Below are positions 1 through 8,365 of a DNA stretch of 64,000 nt, piece after piece. The notes beneath the pieces were generated by a model that searched no databases, was not told where the DNA came from, and saw only the letters and a program-made list of their open reading frames with translations. The position numbers were made by a program, and so were the translations under genes. Source of the stretch: Bacteroidota bacterium (GTDB lineage: Bacteria > Bacteroidota > Bacteroidia > Chitinophagales > Chitinophagaceae); NCBI GenBank assembly GCA_023428755.1, contig JAEYWX010000015.1:62001-126000 (forward strand), in the 5' to 3' direction. Positions within the stretch are counted from its first letter, which is position 1. Every line of letters begins with the position of its first letter.

Positions 1-1
1 T

Positions 2-1012
2 ATGAAGATGAACCGGCTGGGCGGCAAAGTGGTGGAGATGAAAAAAGTGTACAAGAGCTTTGGTGAAAAACAAATTCTGAAAGGCTTTGATTATACATTT
101 AAAAAAGGCGAGCGTGTAGGTGTGGTAGGAAAGAATGGTGCAGGCAAATCAACTTTTATCGATATTATTCAAGGTATCCAGCAACCCGATAGTGGAAAGA
201 TCAACATTGGCGACACCATTGTTTTCGGCAACTATTCACAAACAGGATTGATTGTAAAAGAAGACATGCGTGTAATTGAATACGTAAAAAATATTGCAGA
301 GAATTTTCCGCTGGCAAGTGGTGGCTCCTTGAGTGCTGCACAATTTCTGCAATTGTTTTTGTTTGATCCGGATAAACAGTACACTTACATTTCAAAGTTG
401 AGCGGAGGTGAAAAAAGACGATTGCATTTACTATCAATTCTTTTCCGCAATCCCAACTTTCTTATATTGGATGAGCCGACCAACGATCTTGATCTTCCAA
501 CCTTAGCTGTATTGGAAAACTTTTTAAGTGAATACCCCGGCTGTTTGTTGATTGTAAGCCACGACCGTTATTTTATGGATCGACTCGTGGATCATTTGTT
601 TGTGTTTGAAGGCGACGGTGTGATCACTGATTTCCCCGGCAACTATGCACAGCTGCGTTTGTATCAAAAGGAACAGGAAAAAGAAAAGGCAATTGACAAT
701 AAGCAATTGACAAATGAAACGCTAAGCAGCACTGAGCGGAGTCGAAGTGCGGTGCAAGAGAAACCGAGCGCAGTCGAGGGTTCGACAGTTGAGAAAAAAC
801 GTTTCAGCTTTAAAGAAAAACGTGAGTTTGAATTATTGCAAAAAGAAATTGAAGAACTCACTGCTGAAAAAGAAAGCATCACCGCCAAACTCAACAACGG
901 CAATCTTCCGTTTGATGAATTGCAGCAGTTAAGTAACCGTATTGGCGAAGTAAGCAACCTGCTCGATGAAAAAGAAATGCGCTGGCTGGAACTAAGTGAA
1001 TATGCTGAATAA
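2..1012 (+). CDS. ABC-F family ATPase, C-terminal half (5' end outside window)
   Basis: This is the second ABC domain of a soluble ABC-F protein (Uup/EttA-like, usually ribosome-associated). Seen: Walker A GKNGAGKST near residue 44, signature LSGGEKRR, Walker B FLILDEPTNDLD, and the H-switch in SHDRYF. The C-terminus is a charged helical region (about 265-336) of the kind that forms the coiled-coil tail of Uup-type members. The reading frame is open to the window edge, so the first ABC domain lies upstream and the ATG at position 2 is probably internal. Residues about 243-263 are a Ser/Arg/Glu-rich insert encoded by a dispersed repeat (see 727-792). Family assignment is confident; cellular role is known only for relatives. 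Confidence 0.93.
   Translation: MKMNRLGGKVVEMKKVYKSFGEKQILKGFDYTFKKGERVGVVGKNGAGKSTFIDIIQGIQQPDSGKINIGDTIVFGNYSQTGLIVKEDMRVIEYVKNIAENFPLASGGSLSAAQFLQLFLFDPDKQYTYISKLSGGEKRRLHLLSILFRNPNFLILDEPTNDLDLPTLAVLENFLSEYPGCLLIVSHDRYFMDRLVDHLFVFEGDGVITDFPGNYAQLRLYQKEQEKEKAIDNKQLTNETLSSTERSRSAVQEKPSAVEGSTVEKKRFSFKEKREFELLQKEIEELTAEKESITAKLNNGNLPFDELQQLSNRIGEVSNLLDEKEMRWLELSEYAE
727..792. repeat. Dispersed repeat lying in frame inside the ABC-F gene
   Basis: Contains CTGAGCGGAGTCGAAG and CGAGCGCAGTCGAG followed by TTCGAC. The same word order occurs between genes at 48512-48585. The copy is in frame and adds about 21 residues between the ATPase domain and the tail. Confidence 0.6.
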
Positions 1013-1068
1013 AAAAGTTCCCCATTAAACAACGGGGAACTCTTACCAAAATCAAAACGCAACCACTC

Positions 1069-2208
1069 TTATGGGAGTAAAACATCGCCAATAACATGGA
1101 TCACGCCATTGGTGCAAAGAATGTCGCCTGCATTTACCTTTGAGAAATTACGATTGGCATTTCCTTTTACAAAACCAACCGGCAACCCAATAATTGTACG
1201 CAAGTCATTTTTTGGTTCATTTGCCAATGTTTCCTGTTTGCTGAGGATACCAAAATCCCAGCCGAATGTGCGCTCACCCAAAACATGATAACGAAGGATA
1301 TTAGACAATGCAGCAATTTGAGCAGGATTGTTAATTGCTCCAATATTAGCTGCATTATTAAACGGAGCTGGCAGTTTCGCAAATGCCGCATCAGTTGGTG
1401 CAAATACCGTAAAGTCGCCCTTGCCGGTAAATACGCCTACTAAATCAGTTTTCACAAGGGCGGCTACTAACGCTGAAAAAGCTGGATTCGAAGTAGCTAC
1501 ATCTGCAATTGTAGCAGTTGGGAACAGCAGTACATCGTTAATTACATGAACAACACCATTCGTTGCATCAAGGTTTGGAAATATTACTTCCGTTTGACCA
1601 TTGATCTTAATCAGATTGAATGTTTTTGAAAAATAAAGTGTATTATCATTCGAAGCTCCAGCTGGTTTTAGTGTTGCGGCAGAAGATTGTCCGTTCTTAA
1701 TTTTATTTGAGAACACTTCAACACCCAACACGTGATATAACAATACACTGCGTAAAAAATCAATTTGTGCAGGATCGTTAATGGCAGCAATTGATGTTGC
1801 TGAATTGAATGGAGCAGGAAGACGGGAAAAAGCTGTATTTGTTGGCGCAAATACCGTTAATGATGCAGCAGGATCACTGATAGCTCCTACCAATCCTGTT
1901 TTTACGACAGCAGCCACCAATGCGCTGAAGTTTGGATTACCAATTGCAATTTCAGCAATGTTCTGTGTTGCTCTACGGGCGCCAACGGTAGCGTCAGCAG
2001 TTGAAAAACCAAGGCTGCTTCCCTGTGTTTGAATATCCGCTGCAGAACTTTGTTGGATTTGTTCTGCATTGCGAACCAGGGTTTGCTCTTCATTCATTTC
2101 AGTTGATAAACTGTTTTCTTTCTGACAGGCGATCATTACCAGCGAAAGAACGGCAAAAGCCATGATAGCCTTCATGCTCTTTAACATGGAAAGTTGAGGA
2201 CGTTTCAT
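1069..2208 (-). CDS. Fasciclin (FAS1) domain lipoprotein with two FAS1 repeats
   Basis: A 379-residue secreted lipoprotein. The N-terminus has a hydrophobic stretch ending in the lipobox-like VMIAC (Cys about residue 28), so the protein is probably anchored in a membrane facing the periplasm or cell surface. Two FAS1 domains follow, about 85-212 and 230-379, each with the H1 motif TVFAPT(N/D)xAF and a later YHVLG. FAS1 domains mediate adhesion to matrix or other cells. The first Met is used; Met8 or Met12 could also start a lipoprotein signal. It converges on the ABC-F gene with a 56-base gap. Confidence 0.92.
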   Translation of the reverse strand: MKRPQLSMLKSMKAIMAFAVLSLVMIACQKENSLSTEMNEEQTLVRNAEQIQQSSAADIQTQGSSLGFSTADATVGARRATQNIAEIAIGNPNFSALVAAVVKTGLVGAISDPAASLTVFAPTNTAFSRLPAPFNSATSIAAINDPAQIDFLRSVLLYHVLGVEVFSNKIKNGQSSAATLKPAGASNDNTLYFSKTFNLIKINGQTEVIFPNLDATNGVVHVINDVLLFPTATIADVATSNPAFSALVAALVKTDLVGVFTGKGDFTVFAPTDAAFAKLPAPFNNAANIGAINNPAQIAALSNILRYHVLGERTFGWDFGILSKQETLANEPKNDLRTIIGLPVGFVKGNANRNFSKVNAGDILCTNGVIHVIGDVLLP

Positions 2209-2328
2209 AATATAAGTTTGTTGATGAATAATGGGTAAATAACAAGCCGTTGCATCAACAGATGTGAAAAGGGAGCCAGTCGGCAGTTGTGAGGTGTGAA
2301 CTGTAGAAAAAACGAAGTGAAGGAGTGG

Positions 2329-2763
2329 TTAATCGATCCAGCTAAAATCAGCGGTCCGTGGCATGGCTGCAATAAACGCAGCGGCAAGTTCAGGTATAGT
2401 GAGTTTTCGTTCAGCCAGATCCATCCAGGCCAGATCGGCATTGATGATGGCTGCCACTGTACCGTCGGTTTTTAGAATTTCATGAAAAGCACTCCAGCGT
2501 GACCCGTCTTTTCGGGCTTTGGAAAGCTGCAGCGTAATTGTTACAATTTCGCCCACATTCAATTCACGGCGAAACACGCATTCTTCCCGAAACAGGATCG
2601 GACCAATGTTCATAGCGTTCATGATCTCCAATGTAAAACCCTGCTCCATAAAATAACTCATACGTGTATGCGCTCCCAACTCGTAATATTTGGAATGTGT
2701 TACATGGTTATTGGAATCCAGATCGCCCCAGCGGAGTTCAACCGATTTGCTGTATTCGTTCAT
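2329..2763 (-). CDS. 4HBT hotdog-fold acyl-CoA thioesterase
   Basis: A 144-residue single-domain hotdog protein of the YbgC/FadM-like 4HBT group, which hydrolyses acyl-CoA thioesters in the cytoplasm. The N-terminal RWGDLDSNNHV carries the Asp and the H-V pair typical of the family, followed by the long hotdog helix and a five-strand pattern. I chose the ATG at 2763 because the upstream in-frame extension to 2832 is encoded by dispersed repeat sequence (SITYSTLTIGHS) and is not family-like. Substrate is unknown. No partner gene is evident. Confidence 0.85.
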   Translation of the reverse strand: MNEYSKSVELRWGDLDSNNHVTHSKYYELGAHTRMSYFMEQGFTLEIMNAMNIGPILFREECVFRRELNVGEIVTITLQLSKARKDGSRWSAFHEILKTDGTVAAIINADLAWMDLAERKLTIPELAAAFIAAMPRTADFSWID

Positions 2764-2783
2764 AGATTGAAGGTAAGAAAGTT

Positions 2784-2935
2784 GATGTTGTAGTGAATGG
2801 CCAATAGTCAATGTTGAATAGGTAATAGACAATTGGCAACGGTCAACCCGGAATTTTAGAACAAAGAACTATAAGCTATGAAACAGTGGTGGTCTGTCGT
2901 CCGTCGACTGTGTTCTTCACCATCAACTATGAACT
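2784..2935. repeat. Dispersed intergenic repeats (CAATAGTCAATG type and TGGTGGTCTGTCGTCC type)
   Basis: Two repeat families lie side by side. The first is a run of GAATGG/CAATAG words; related runs occur at 5141, 33262, 57526 and 62665. The second is TGGTGGTCTGTCGTCCGTCG, found again with small changes at 5214 and twice in 62720-62821. Confidence 0.65.
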
Positions 2936-2953
2936 TTTCCTCGTGAAAAACAA

Positions 2954-2978
2954 AAGCCCCGGCTTATGGCCGGGGCTT
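2954..2978 (-). terminator. Rho-independent terminator of the phosphorylase gene
   Basis: Stem AAGCCCCGGC/GCCGGGGCTT with a short loop. On the minus strand it is followed by TTTTGTTTTT. It lies 21 bases past the phosphorylase stop. Confidence 0.85.
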
Positions 2979-2998
2979 GTATCACTAAGATGAATCAA

Positions 2999-4657
2999 TT
3001 ATTGCTTGTTGTACATCATTTCATAATACTCGTGTGCCATCCGGTTACTGTCGAATTGGAAGCGGACATCACGCATACCATTTTGTGTGATCTGGCGCCA
3101 AACATTGAAGTTTTCATAGTACAATGGTAAGATTTGGCGCTCCAGAATTTCATACATCTGATCCAGATCATATTGATCCTGCTCCTGTACATGCATCGCA
3201 CTGTAATCAACCGGCGGAACAATAAAACTGTTGTTACCATGGTTGGCAAACTCACAGATCCATCCATCGAAGGTGCTGAAGTTAACGGAACCGTTCATGG
3301 CAGCCGTCATACCACTTGTGCCACTTGCTTCACGGGGTACACGTGGATTGTTCAACCAAACATCCGATGCCTGTTTTAAACGTTTGCTCAGTGACAGTTC
3401 ATAGCCGGTACACACAGCAACGTTTTTATAGTTTTTACTTAAATGAACAAGATGATTGAAATCGCTGATGGCAGGATAATCAACAGGGTAAGGTTTACCG
3501 GCCCAAATGATCTGCACAGGGTATTTTTTATTGCTCATCAAGGCATTGAAACGATCCAGGTCACGTGTAATTAACTCAGCACGTTTGTAACCGGCAAAGC
3601 GGCGAGCCCATACAATCGTCAACACATTGGGATCAAATAATTTTCCGGTTTGATCAGCCACCAGATCAAATGCACGGCGCTTCAAATATTGTTTGCGGTC
3701 ATCAAAGCGTTCATCATTGGCTTCGTCCATTGCAAAATACAATTGCTTATCGGCCCAGTAACGCCAGTTTTGTGCATTGGTAATATGAGTAATGGGCGCA
3801 ATGTTTTCGTAATGATTCCACATTTTACGACTCACTTCACCATGCAATGCACTTACACCATTGGAATGACGTGCAAAACGCAAAGCAGCCAACGAATGAT
3901 TGAACTGGTCATCATAAATACCGGTGAGCTTCCGCACTTCATCCAGCGGAATACCACAGAAATAACTCATCTTCTCACACAGGTAAATATCATGCTTTTC
4001 ATTTCCTGCTTCTTCCGGCGTATGCGTGGTAAATACCAGGCGCTTTTTCACCTCTTCTGCGTTCCCGAATTTGTTGTACAGGTAGAATGCAGATGAAATT
4101 GCATGTGCTTCATTCAAGTGATATACATCGGGTTTAAACCCTAACTCATCGATCAATTTTGCTCCACCCACGCCCAACAAAATAAACTGGGCTACTTTGG
4201 TTGCAACGTTTGCATCGTACAAACGATGGCAGATGGTTTGTGATACATAATCGTTCTCCGGCAAATCAGTGCTCAACAAAAACATGGGAGCACTTTTGAA
4301 GGTTTCCGGATTCAAATACCACGCCTTCACCCATACCGGATGCTCATGGATATTGATCTGGAATTTAATACCTGTATCTTCTAAAAAATTATAGATCTTT
4401 TCGTTCCATTGCACCTGCAGGGTTTGATCCTGGTTGCGTGCCTGGTCGTAATATCCATATTTCCATAAAATACCAATGCCAACTAAATTCTGTTTGAGTT
4501 CATACGCACTACGCATATGTGAGCCTGCAAGAAAACCCAATCCACCACTATAAATTTTGAGAGGCTGATGAACAGCAAATTCCATTGAGAAATAAGCGAC
4601 TTTTTTAGTGTACGCATTTTCAGTAGCATATGGAACCTTGAAATGATTAAACGTCAT
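2999..4657 (-). CDS. Short alpha-glucan (glycogen-type) phosphorylase, GT35, lacking the PLP lysine
   Basis: A 552-residue protein of the short alpha-glucan phosphorylase group, which normally releases glucose-1-phosphate from glycogen or maltodextrin. Family blocks seen: YFSMEFA near residue 21, IYSGGLGFLAGSH, FTTHTPEEAGNEKH, VWARRFAGYKRAEL, and NNPRVPREASGTSGM. In the last block the residue expected to be the pyridoxal-phosphate-binding Lys (SGMK in relatives) is Thr451, codon ACG at 3307-3305. The rest of the active-site region looks intact. Start ATG at 4657 replaces a longer frame; the sequence from about residue 16 is typical. Activity is uncertain because PLP is essential in characterised members. 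No other glycogen gene is adjacent. Confidence 0.85.
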   Translation of the reverse strand: MTFNHFKVPYATENAYTKKVAYFSMEFAVHQPLKIYSGGLGFLAGSHMRSAYELKQNLVGIGILWKYGYYDQARNQDQTLQVQWNEKIYNFLEDTGIKFQINIHEHPVWVKAWYLNPETFKSAPMFLLSTDLPENDYVSQTICHRLYDANVATKVAQFILLGVGGAKLIDELGFKPDVYHLNEAHAISSAFYLYNKFGNAEEVKKRLVFTTHTPEEAGNEKHDIYLCEKMSYFCGIPLDEVRKLTGIYDDQFNHSLAALRFARHSNGVSALHGEVSRKMWNHYENIAPITHITNAQNWRYWADKQLYFAMDEANDERFDDRKQYLKRRAFDLVADQTGKLFDPNVLTIVWARRFAGYKRAELITRDLDRFNALMSNKKYPVQIIWAGKPYPVDYPAISDFNHLVHLSKNYKNVAVCTGYELSLSKRLKQASDVWLNNPRVPREASGTSGMTAAMNGSVNFSTFDGWICEFANHGNNSFIVPPVDYSAMHVQEQDQYDLDQMYEILERQILPLYYENFNVWRQITQNGMRDVRFQFDSNRMAHEYYEMMYNKQ

Positions 4658-4742
4658 AATACAGTTGTTCGTTTGCTTTAGGGTGCGCAATATAACGGGA
4701 AAAAATTAAAACGGGCTGATTTCGCAAGCGGGGTTATTCACA

Positions 4743-5135
4743 TCAAACGGTTGGTATAATGGCGGTTGCTTCAATTTCAATGAGCAACCGTTTATCAATC
4801 AGTGCCGACACTTCTACCATTGCAGAAGCCGGTTTAATGGAGGCAAATACTTCGCCGTGTGCTCTGCCCGCCTCTTGCCATAACGAAATGTCGGTAATAT
4901 ACATGCGGGTACGAACCACATGTTCCAGCGAAGAACCTGCCTGATCCAGCGCCTTACCGATTTTCTGTAAAATGAATTGTGTTTGTTTGTACACATCGCC
5001 CTCCCCCACCAATGCATCGCCATCAACAGCGGTAGTACCCGCTACTTCAACGATATTTCCCACACGAACGGCTCTTGAATAACCTACTACATCTTCCCAG
5101 GGCGAACCGGAACTGATCAATTGTTTTTGCATCAT
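4743..5135 (-). CDS. Rid (YjgF/YER057c/UK114) family protein, probably not a RidA deaminase
   Basis: A 130-residue single-domain Rid protein. RidA hydrolyses reactive enamines and imines made by PLP enzymes and forms trimers. Fold landmarks are present (VEVAGTTAVDG, VVRTRMYITD, LIEIEATAI). The catalytic Arg that follows Pro-Ala in RidA is Ser104 here (KPAS), so this is more like the Rid subgroups without known imine deaminase activity. Start is the double ATG at 5135/5132; the frame extends further upstream only through repeat sequence. Confidence 0.85.
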   Translation of the reverse strand: MMQKQLISSGSPWEDVVGYSRAVRVGNIVEVAGTTAVDGDALVGEGDVYKQTQFILQKIGKALDQAGSSLEHVVRTRMYITDISLWQEAGRAHGEVFASIKPASAMVEVSALIDKRLLIEIEATAIIPTV

Positions 5136-5140
5136 ATGTT

Positions 5141-5275
5141 GTTGAATAAGGTGAATAGTGAATGGTGAATGGGCAATATGCAATTGACAATAGGCAAAAC
5201 CGACTATGCATCAGTGGTGGTCTGTCGTCCATCGTCTGTGGTCTCAGATGTTCTATGAACCATCAATCATGAACT
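5141..5275. repeat. Dispersed intergenic repeats upstream of the Rid gene
   Basis: GAATAGTGAATGGTGAATGG-type words followed by the TGGTGGTCTGTCGTCCATCG family, in the same order as at 2784-2935 and 62665-62821. Confidence 0.65.
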
Positions 5276-5280
5276 AAACA

Positions 5281-6222
5281 CTATTTCTTCTTCACTTCTT
5301 TCTTCCTAGGATAACTGCCTTCAAAGAAACAGGTGATACCCCGGTAGAGTCCGCAGTTTTGTTCCGCAATGCGAACCGATGATGCGGTAAAATCAAACGT
5401 AATCACACAATCGCTGCTGCCATCTCTGAAAATACCTTTGCCTTTGCCGATCCATTCGCCGGTACCTTTTAATTCGCCAATACACTCGCCATTCTGTTTG
5501 CTGAAATGAATAAAGAACTCAAATGTTTTTTCGGTTGCCCCATCCCGTATCGAAATCAGATTTTTTTTATCTGTACCATAATCGGCTGTAAATTTTTGTT
5601 TTCGGCTGAGTGTGTCGATCGGGTTGCCCATGATGATATCGCTCAGGTCTTCGGTACTGTTGGTCATGGCAATGATGAATTTGCCGCTATCGTTCATGAA
5701 GTAGATGGTTTCGTTGGTCCACAGTTCACCGGTGGGCGTTTTCCGCTCTTGCACAAAAGTGATGCTGTGCGATTTATCGATCTTGCAATAGCGGGGCAAT
5801 TTTCCTTTCGGAAGTTTGGCTCCAATATCCAATGAACCTACGTATTGTGATTTTTTAGTAAAGTACAGCAATTGTACCCCTCGCTCTTTGCCGAGCGCCG
5901 ATTTCACCAATACATAATTTCCTTTTTCGCCATCGGGCAATTTTCCAAGCAGGTAGAGTTTGAGATTTTTTGTTTTCGGATAAAGTTGCTGATACACTGT
6001 ATCCGGCAAATAGGTTTTGTATGTTTCGAGATTAATTTGGAGCGAATCTTTTTCTTTCCGGTTCAGCAATGTATCATGTACAAAAACGGGATACTGCAGT
6101 TCACCGGCCAGTGCAATAAAATCAGCAGCCGACAGGTCTTCGTCTGAGATCATTTTGGGTTGCTTGCTTTTACAGGCAGCTAATAAAAACAGCAACAAAC
6201 AGCTAATCTGGAATAACTTCAT
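5281..6222 (-). CDS. Hypothetical lipoprotein
   Basis: A 313-residue protein I do not recognise. The N-terminus MKLFQISCLLLFLLAAC is a clear lipoprotein signal with Cys17. The mature part is soluble and alternates short strands with charged turns. The C-terminal third has repeated Gly pairs and two Cys (CIGEL, SDCV, then CGLY and CFF) that could form disulfides. It lies on the same strand as the Rid gene but is separated from it by repeats, so an operon is uncertain. The preceding 364 bases carry only repeats and the divergent metal-regulator promoter region. Confidence 0.75.
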   Translation of the reverse strand: MKLFQISCLLLFLLAACKSKQPKMISDEDLSAADFIALAGELQYPVFVHDTLLNRKEKDSLQINLETYKTYLPDTVYQQLYPKTKNLKLYLLGKLPDGEKGNYVLVKSALGKERGVQLLYFTKKSQYVGSLDIGAKLPKGKLPRYCKIDKSHSITFVQERKTPTGELWTNETIYFMNDSGKFIIAMTNSTEDLSDIIMGNPIDTLSRKQKFTADYGTDKKNLISIRDGATEKTFEFFIHFSKQNGECIGELKGTGEWIGKGKGIFRDGSSDCVITFDFTASSVRIAEQNCGLYRGITCFFEGSYPRKKEVKKK

Positions 6223-6284
6223 GTGGTAGTTATGAATCTTAAAAATAATGGTTTTGCGTTGGTTTCAAAAGTTAAGCCAATTTT

Positions 6285-6500
6285 ATGTACGAAGTACGAT
6301 GTAAGATGTACGGGGCGTAACCGGTGCAAGCTCGCCAAAGGTTAACAGCATACTGCAAAGACGATGTAAGAGGTACGAATTGCGTGCTTTTGTAAACGGT
6401 TGGTAAACATTCGGACATCTTCATAATTTACCAACTCAAAAAACGAATCCCAACATCGGAGGCCTCGTACATCGTACATCGTACCTCGTACATCATTTCC
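6285..6500. repeat. GTACGATGT-type dispersed repeat in both orientations
   Basis: TACGAAGTACGATGTAAGAT near 6287 and ACGATGTAAGAGGTACGAA near 6361 read one way. CCTCGTACATCGTACATCG near 6463 reads the other way, giving an imperfect long inverted repeat. No gene is seen in 6223-6586. Confidence 0.55.
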
Positions 6501-6553
6501 CACCTTCAGTTTATCTACATTTTCAAAAAAATTAGCTTCAAATTGAAAATTTA

Positions 6554-6569
6554 TTTAGCTTCGTCTAAA
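6554..6569. promoter_or_regulatory. Candidate operator of the DtxR-type regulator
   Basis: TTTAGCTTCGTCTAAA is an inverted repeat with arms TTTAG/CTAAA, 17 bases before the regulator's ATG. It resembles the palindromic metal boxes known for DtxR/MntR proteins. Autoregulation of the regulator-transporter operon is inferred from position and symmetry. Confidence 0.4.
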
Positions 6570-6586
6570 CTTTAATTTCATAACCA

Positions 6587-7246
6587 ATGAATTTTTCTAC
6601 GGCCGAGGAGAATTACATCAAAGCCATCTGGCGGTTGCAGCAGTCGGACAATAACGTTACCACCAATGAATTGAGTGCAGAGTTGCAAACCAAACCTGCA
6701 TCTGTAACCGATATGCTCAAACGCCTCAGCGAAAAAAAGCTGTTGCACTATGCGCCCTATTATGGCGTAACACTTACACCTGAAGGTAAAAAGCTGGCCT
6801 TGACCATCATCCGGAAACACCGGCTGTGGGAATATTTTCTGGTAGAAAAACTACAGTTCGACTGGGATGCCGTACACGATATTGCCGAAGAACTGGAACA
6901 CGTGAGCAGTCCTGAACTCATTGAACGCCTCGATGCATTTCTTGGTTATCCCAAAGCTGATCCCCATGGCGACCCCATCCCCGACAGCAAAGGCCGCATG
7001 ACAAGCACCAGCAATCTTACACTCCAGCAACTGGAACAAGCCCTGCCTGCCATGGTTACCGGCGTGGGCGATCAAAGCAGCAGCCTGCTGGAACTTTTGC
7101 GACAAAAAAATATCGGCATTGGTACCAAGCTTGAGATCAAACAACGCCATGCCTTTGATGGCTCGGTAGAGATCAAGATCCGCAACCAGGCCCTTATTAC
7201 ATTAAGCGAACAATTAGCCAAAAACATATTCGTCAAACCAATTTGA
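6587..7246 (+). CDS. DtxR/MntR-family metal-dependent transcriptional regulator
   Basis: A 219-residue iron- or manganese-responsive repressor. Residues about 5-62 form the winged HTH (ENYIKAIWRL, then TDMLKRLSEKKLL). Residues 65-140 form the metal-binding dimerisation domain, with candidate ligands in RKHRLWEYF, HDIAEELEHV and GYPKADPHGDPIP. About 150-219 is a FeoA/SH3-like C-terminal domain. It is followed two bases later by a ZIP transporter gene, so the pair is almost certainly one transcript controlling uptake or balance of a divalent metal. Whether the metal is Mn, Fe or Zn cannot be told from sequence. Confidence 0.92.
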   Translation: MNFSTAEENYIKAIWRLQQSDNNVTTNELSAELQTKPASVTDMLKRLSEKKLLHYAPYYGVTLTPEGKKLALTIIRKHRLWEYFLVEKLQFDWDAVHDIAEELEHVSSPELIERLDAFLGYPKADPHGDPIPDSKGRMTSTSNLTLQQLEQALPAMVTGVGDQSSSLLELLRQKNIGIGTKLEIKQRHAFDGSVEIKIRNQALITLSEQLAKNIFVKPI

Positions 7247-7248
7247 TC

Positions 7249-8073
7249 ATGGACGCAATCGTACAGTTTTTTTCAGAGATACACCCCGTATGGGCCGCCC
7301 TTATTGCCACTACCTTTACCTGGCTGGTAACTGCAGCCGGTGCTTCGCTGGTCTTCTTTTTTAAAACACTCGACCGTGGTATCCTGGACCCTATGCTTGG
7401 ATTCACGGGTGGTGTAATGGTTGCGGCCAGTTTCTGGAGCTTATTGAATCCGGCCATTGAAATTTCAGAAAAATTATACCCCGGTTTCAGTTGGATGCCG
7501 GCGGCTGTTGGCTTTTTATTCGGTGCGTTGTTTATTTTTTTCCTGGACAAAGTAACGCCCCATCTCCACCTCAATTTTGGTTTGTCAGAAACAGAAGGTA
7601 TCAAAACAAAACTGCATCGCACTACCCTTCTCATCCTTGCGATTACGCTTCACAATATTCCCGAAGGGTTAGCGGTGGGTGTATTGTTTGGAGCAGCGGC
7701 CTTAGGTATGGAAGATACTTCCATCACCGGTGCTATTGCATTGGCCATTGGTATCGGCTTGCAAAACTTTCCCGAAGGATTGGCCGTGTCGATGCCACTA
7801 CGCAGGCAAGGTGTAACCCGATTTAGAAGTTTTTGGTACGGACAATTATCGGCCATCGTTGAACCCGTAGCAGGTGTAATAGGTGCATTGGCTGTTATTT
7901 ATATGCAACCGGTATTGCCATTTGCATTGGCCTTTGCAGCGGGCGCCATGATCTTTGTGGTGGTGGAAGAAGTAATTCCAGAAACACAACGAGATAAATA
8001 CACCGATCGTTCAACACTTGCATTTATTGGTGGATTTTTGGTGATGATGATTTTGGATGTGGCGCTGGGATAG
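7249..8073 (+). CDS. ZIP-family divalent metal transporter (GufA-like)
   Basis: A 274-residue inner-membrane protein with about eight hydrophobic segments. The two ZIP metal-site helices are plain: HNIPEGLAVG (about 138-147) and QNFPEGLAVS (about 175-184). A third acidic block, VVEEVIPE, lies in a later helix. This matches the GufA-type ZIP group, which moves Zn, Fe or Mn into the cytoplasm. The ATG at 7249 begins just after the regulator's stop, suggesting translational coupling. The paired DtxR regulator points to control by metal level. Confidence 0.9.
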   Translation: MDAIVQFFSEIHPVWAALIATTFTWLVTAAGASLVFFFKTLDRGILDPMLGFTGGVMVAASFWSLLNPAIEISEKLYPGFSWMPAAVGFLFGALFIFFLDKVTPHLHLNFGLSETEGIKTKLHRTTLLILAITLHNIPEGLAVGVLFGAAALGMEDTSITGAIALAIGIGLQNFPEGLAVSMPLRRQGVTRFRSFWYGQLSAIVEPVAGVIGALAVIYMQPVLPFALAFAAGAMIFVVVEEVIPETQRDKYTDRSTLAFIGGFLVMMILDVALG

Positions 8074-8365
8074 TGCCCACAGATGAACGCAAATGAACAC
8101 AGATGCGGAACTGCTCGTCAGGACGGTATTAGCCTTCAGACGTTAAAAAGTGCTGTCCGCTCACTTGAACGATGACTGTACAACGTAAGAAGCAAAACGA
8201 ATATGAACAGCTTCTTACAGCACACTCAACTCAAAACTCACAGTTAACAACTTTTTTCAAATCAGGAAAATAACTGTCAGCCAGAATCATAAATCAACCG
8301 CTTTTTAATATTTTTAATCGCAACGGTTAACCCCACTGTATTTATTCATCACATAATTCTTACAA

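Noticed and set aside
664..1062. Long minus-strand frame across the ABC-F tail
   Set aside because: Opposite-strand shadow of the ABC-F coiled coil, Ser/Phe/Leu-rich only because of codon bias.
2764..2832. Upstream extension of the thioesterase frame
   Set aside because: It lies in repeat sequence and is not family-like; the ATG at 2763 fits the hotdog start.
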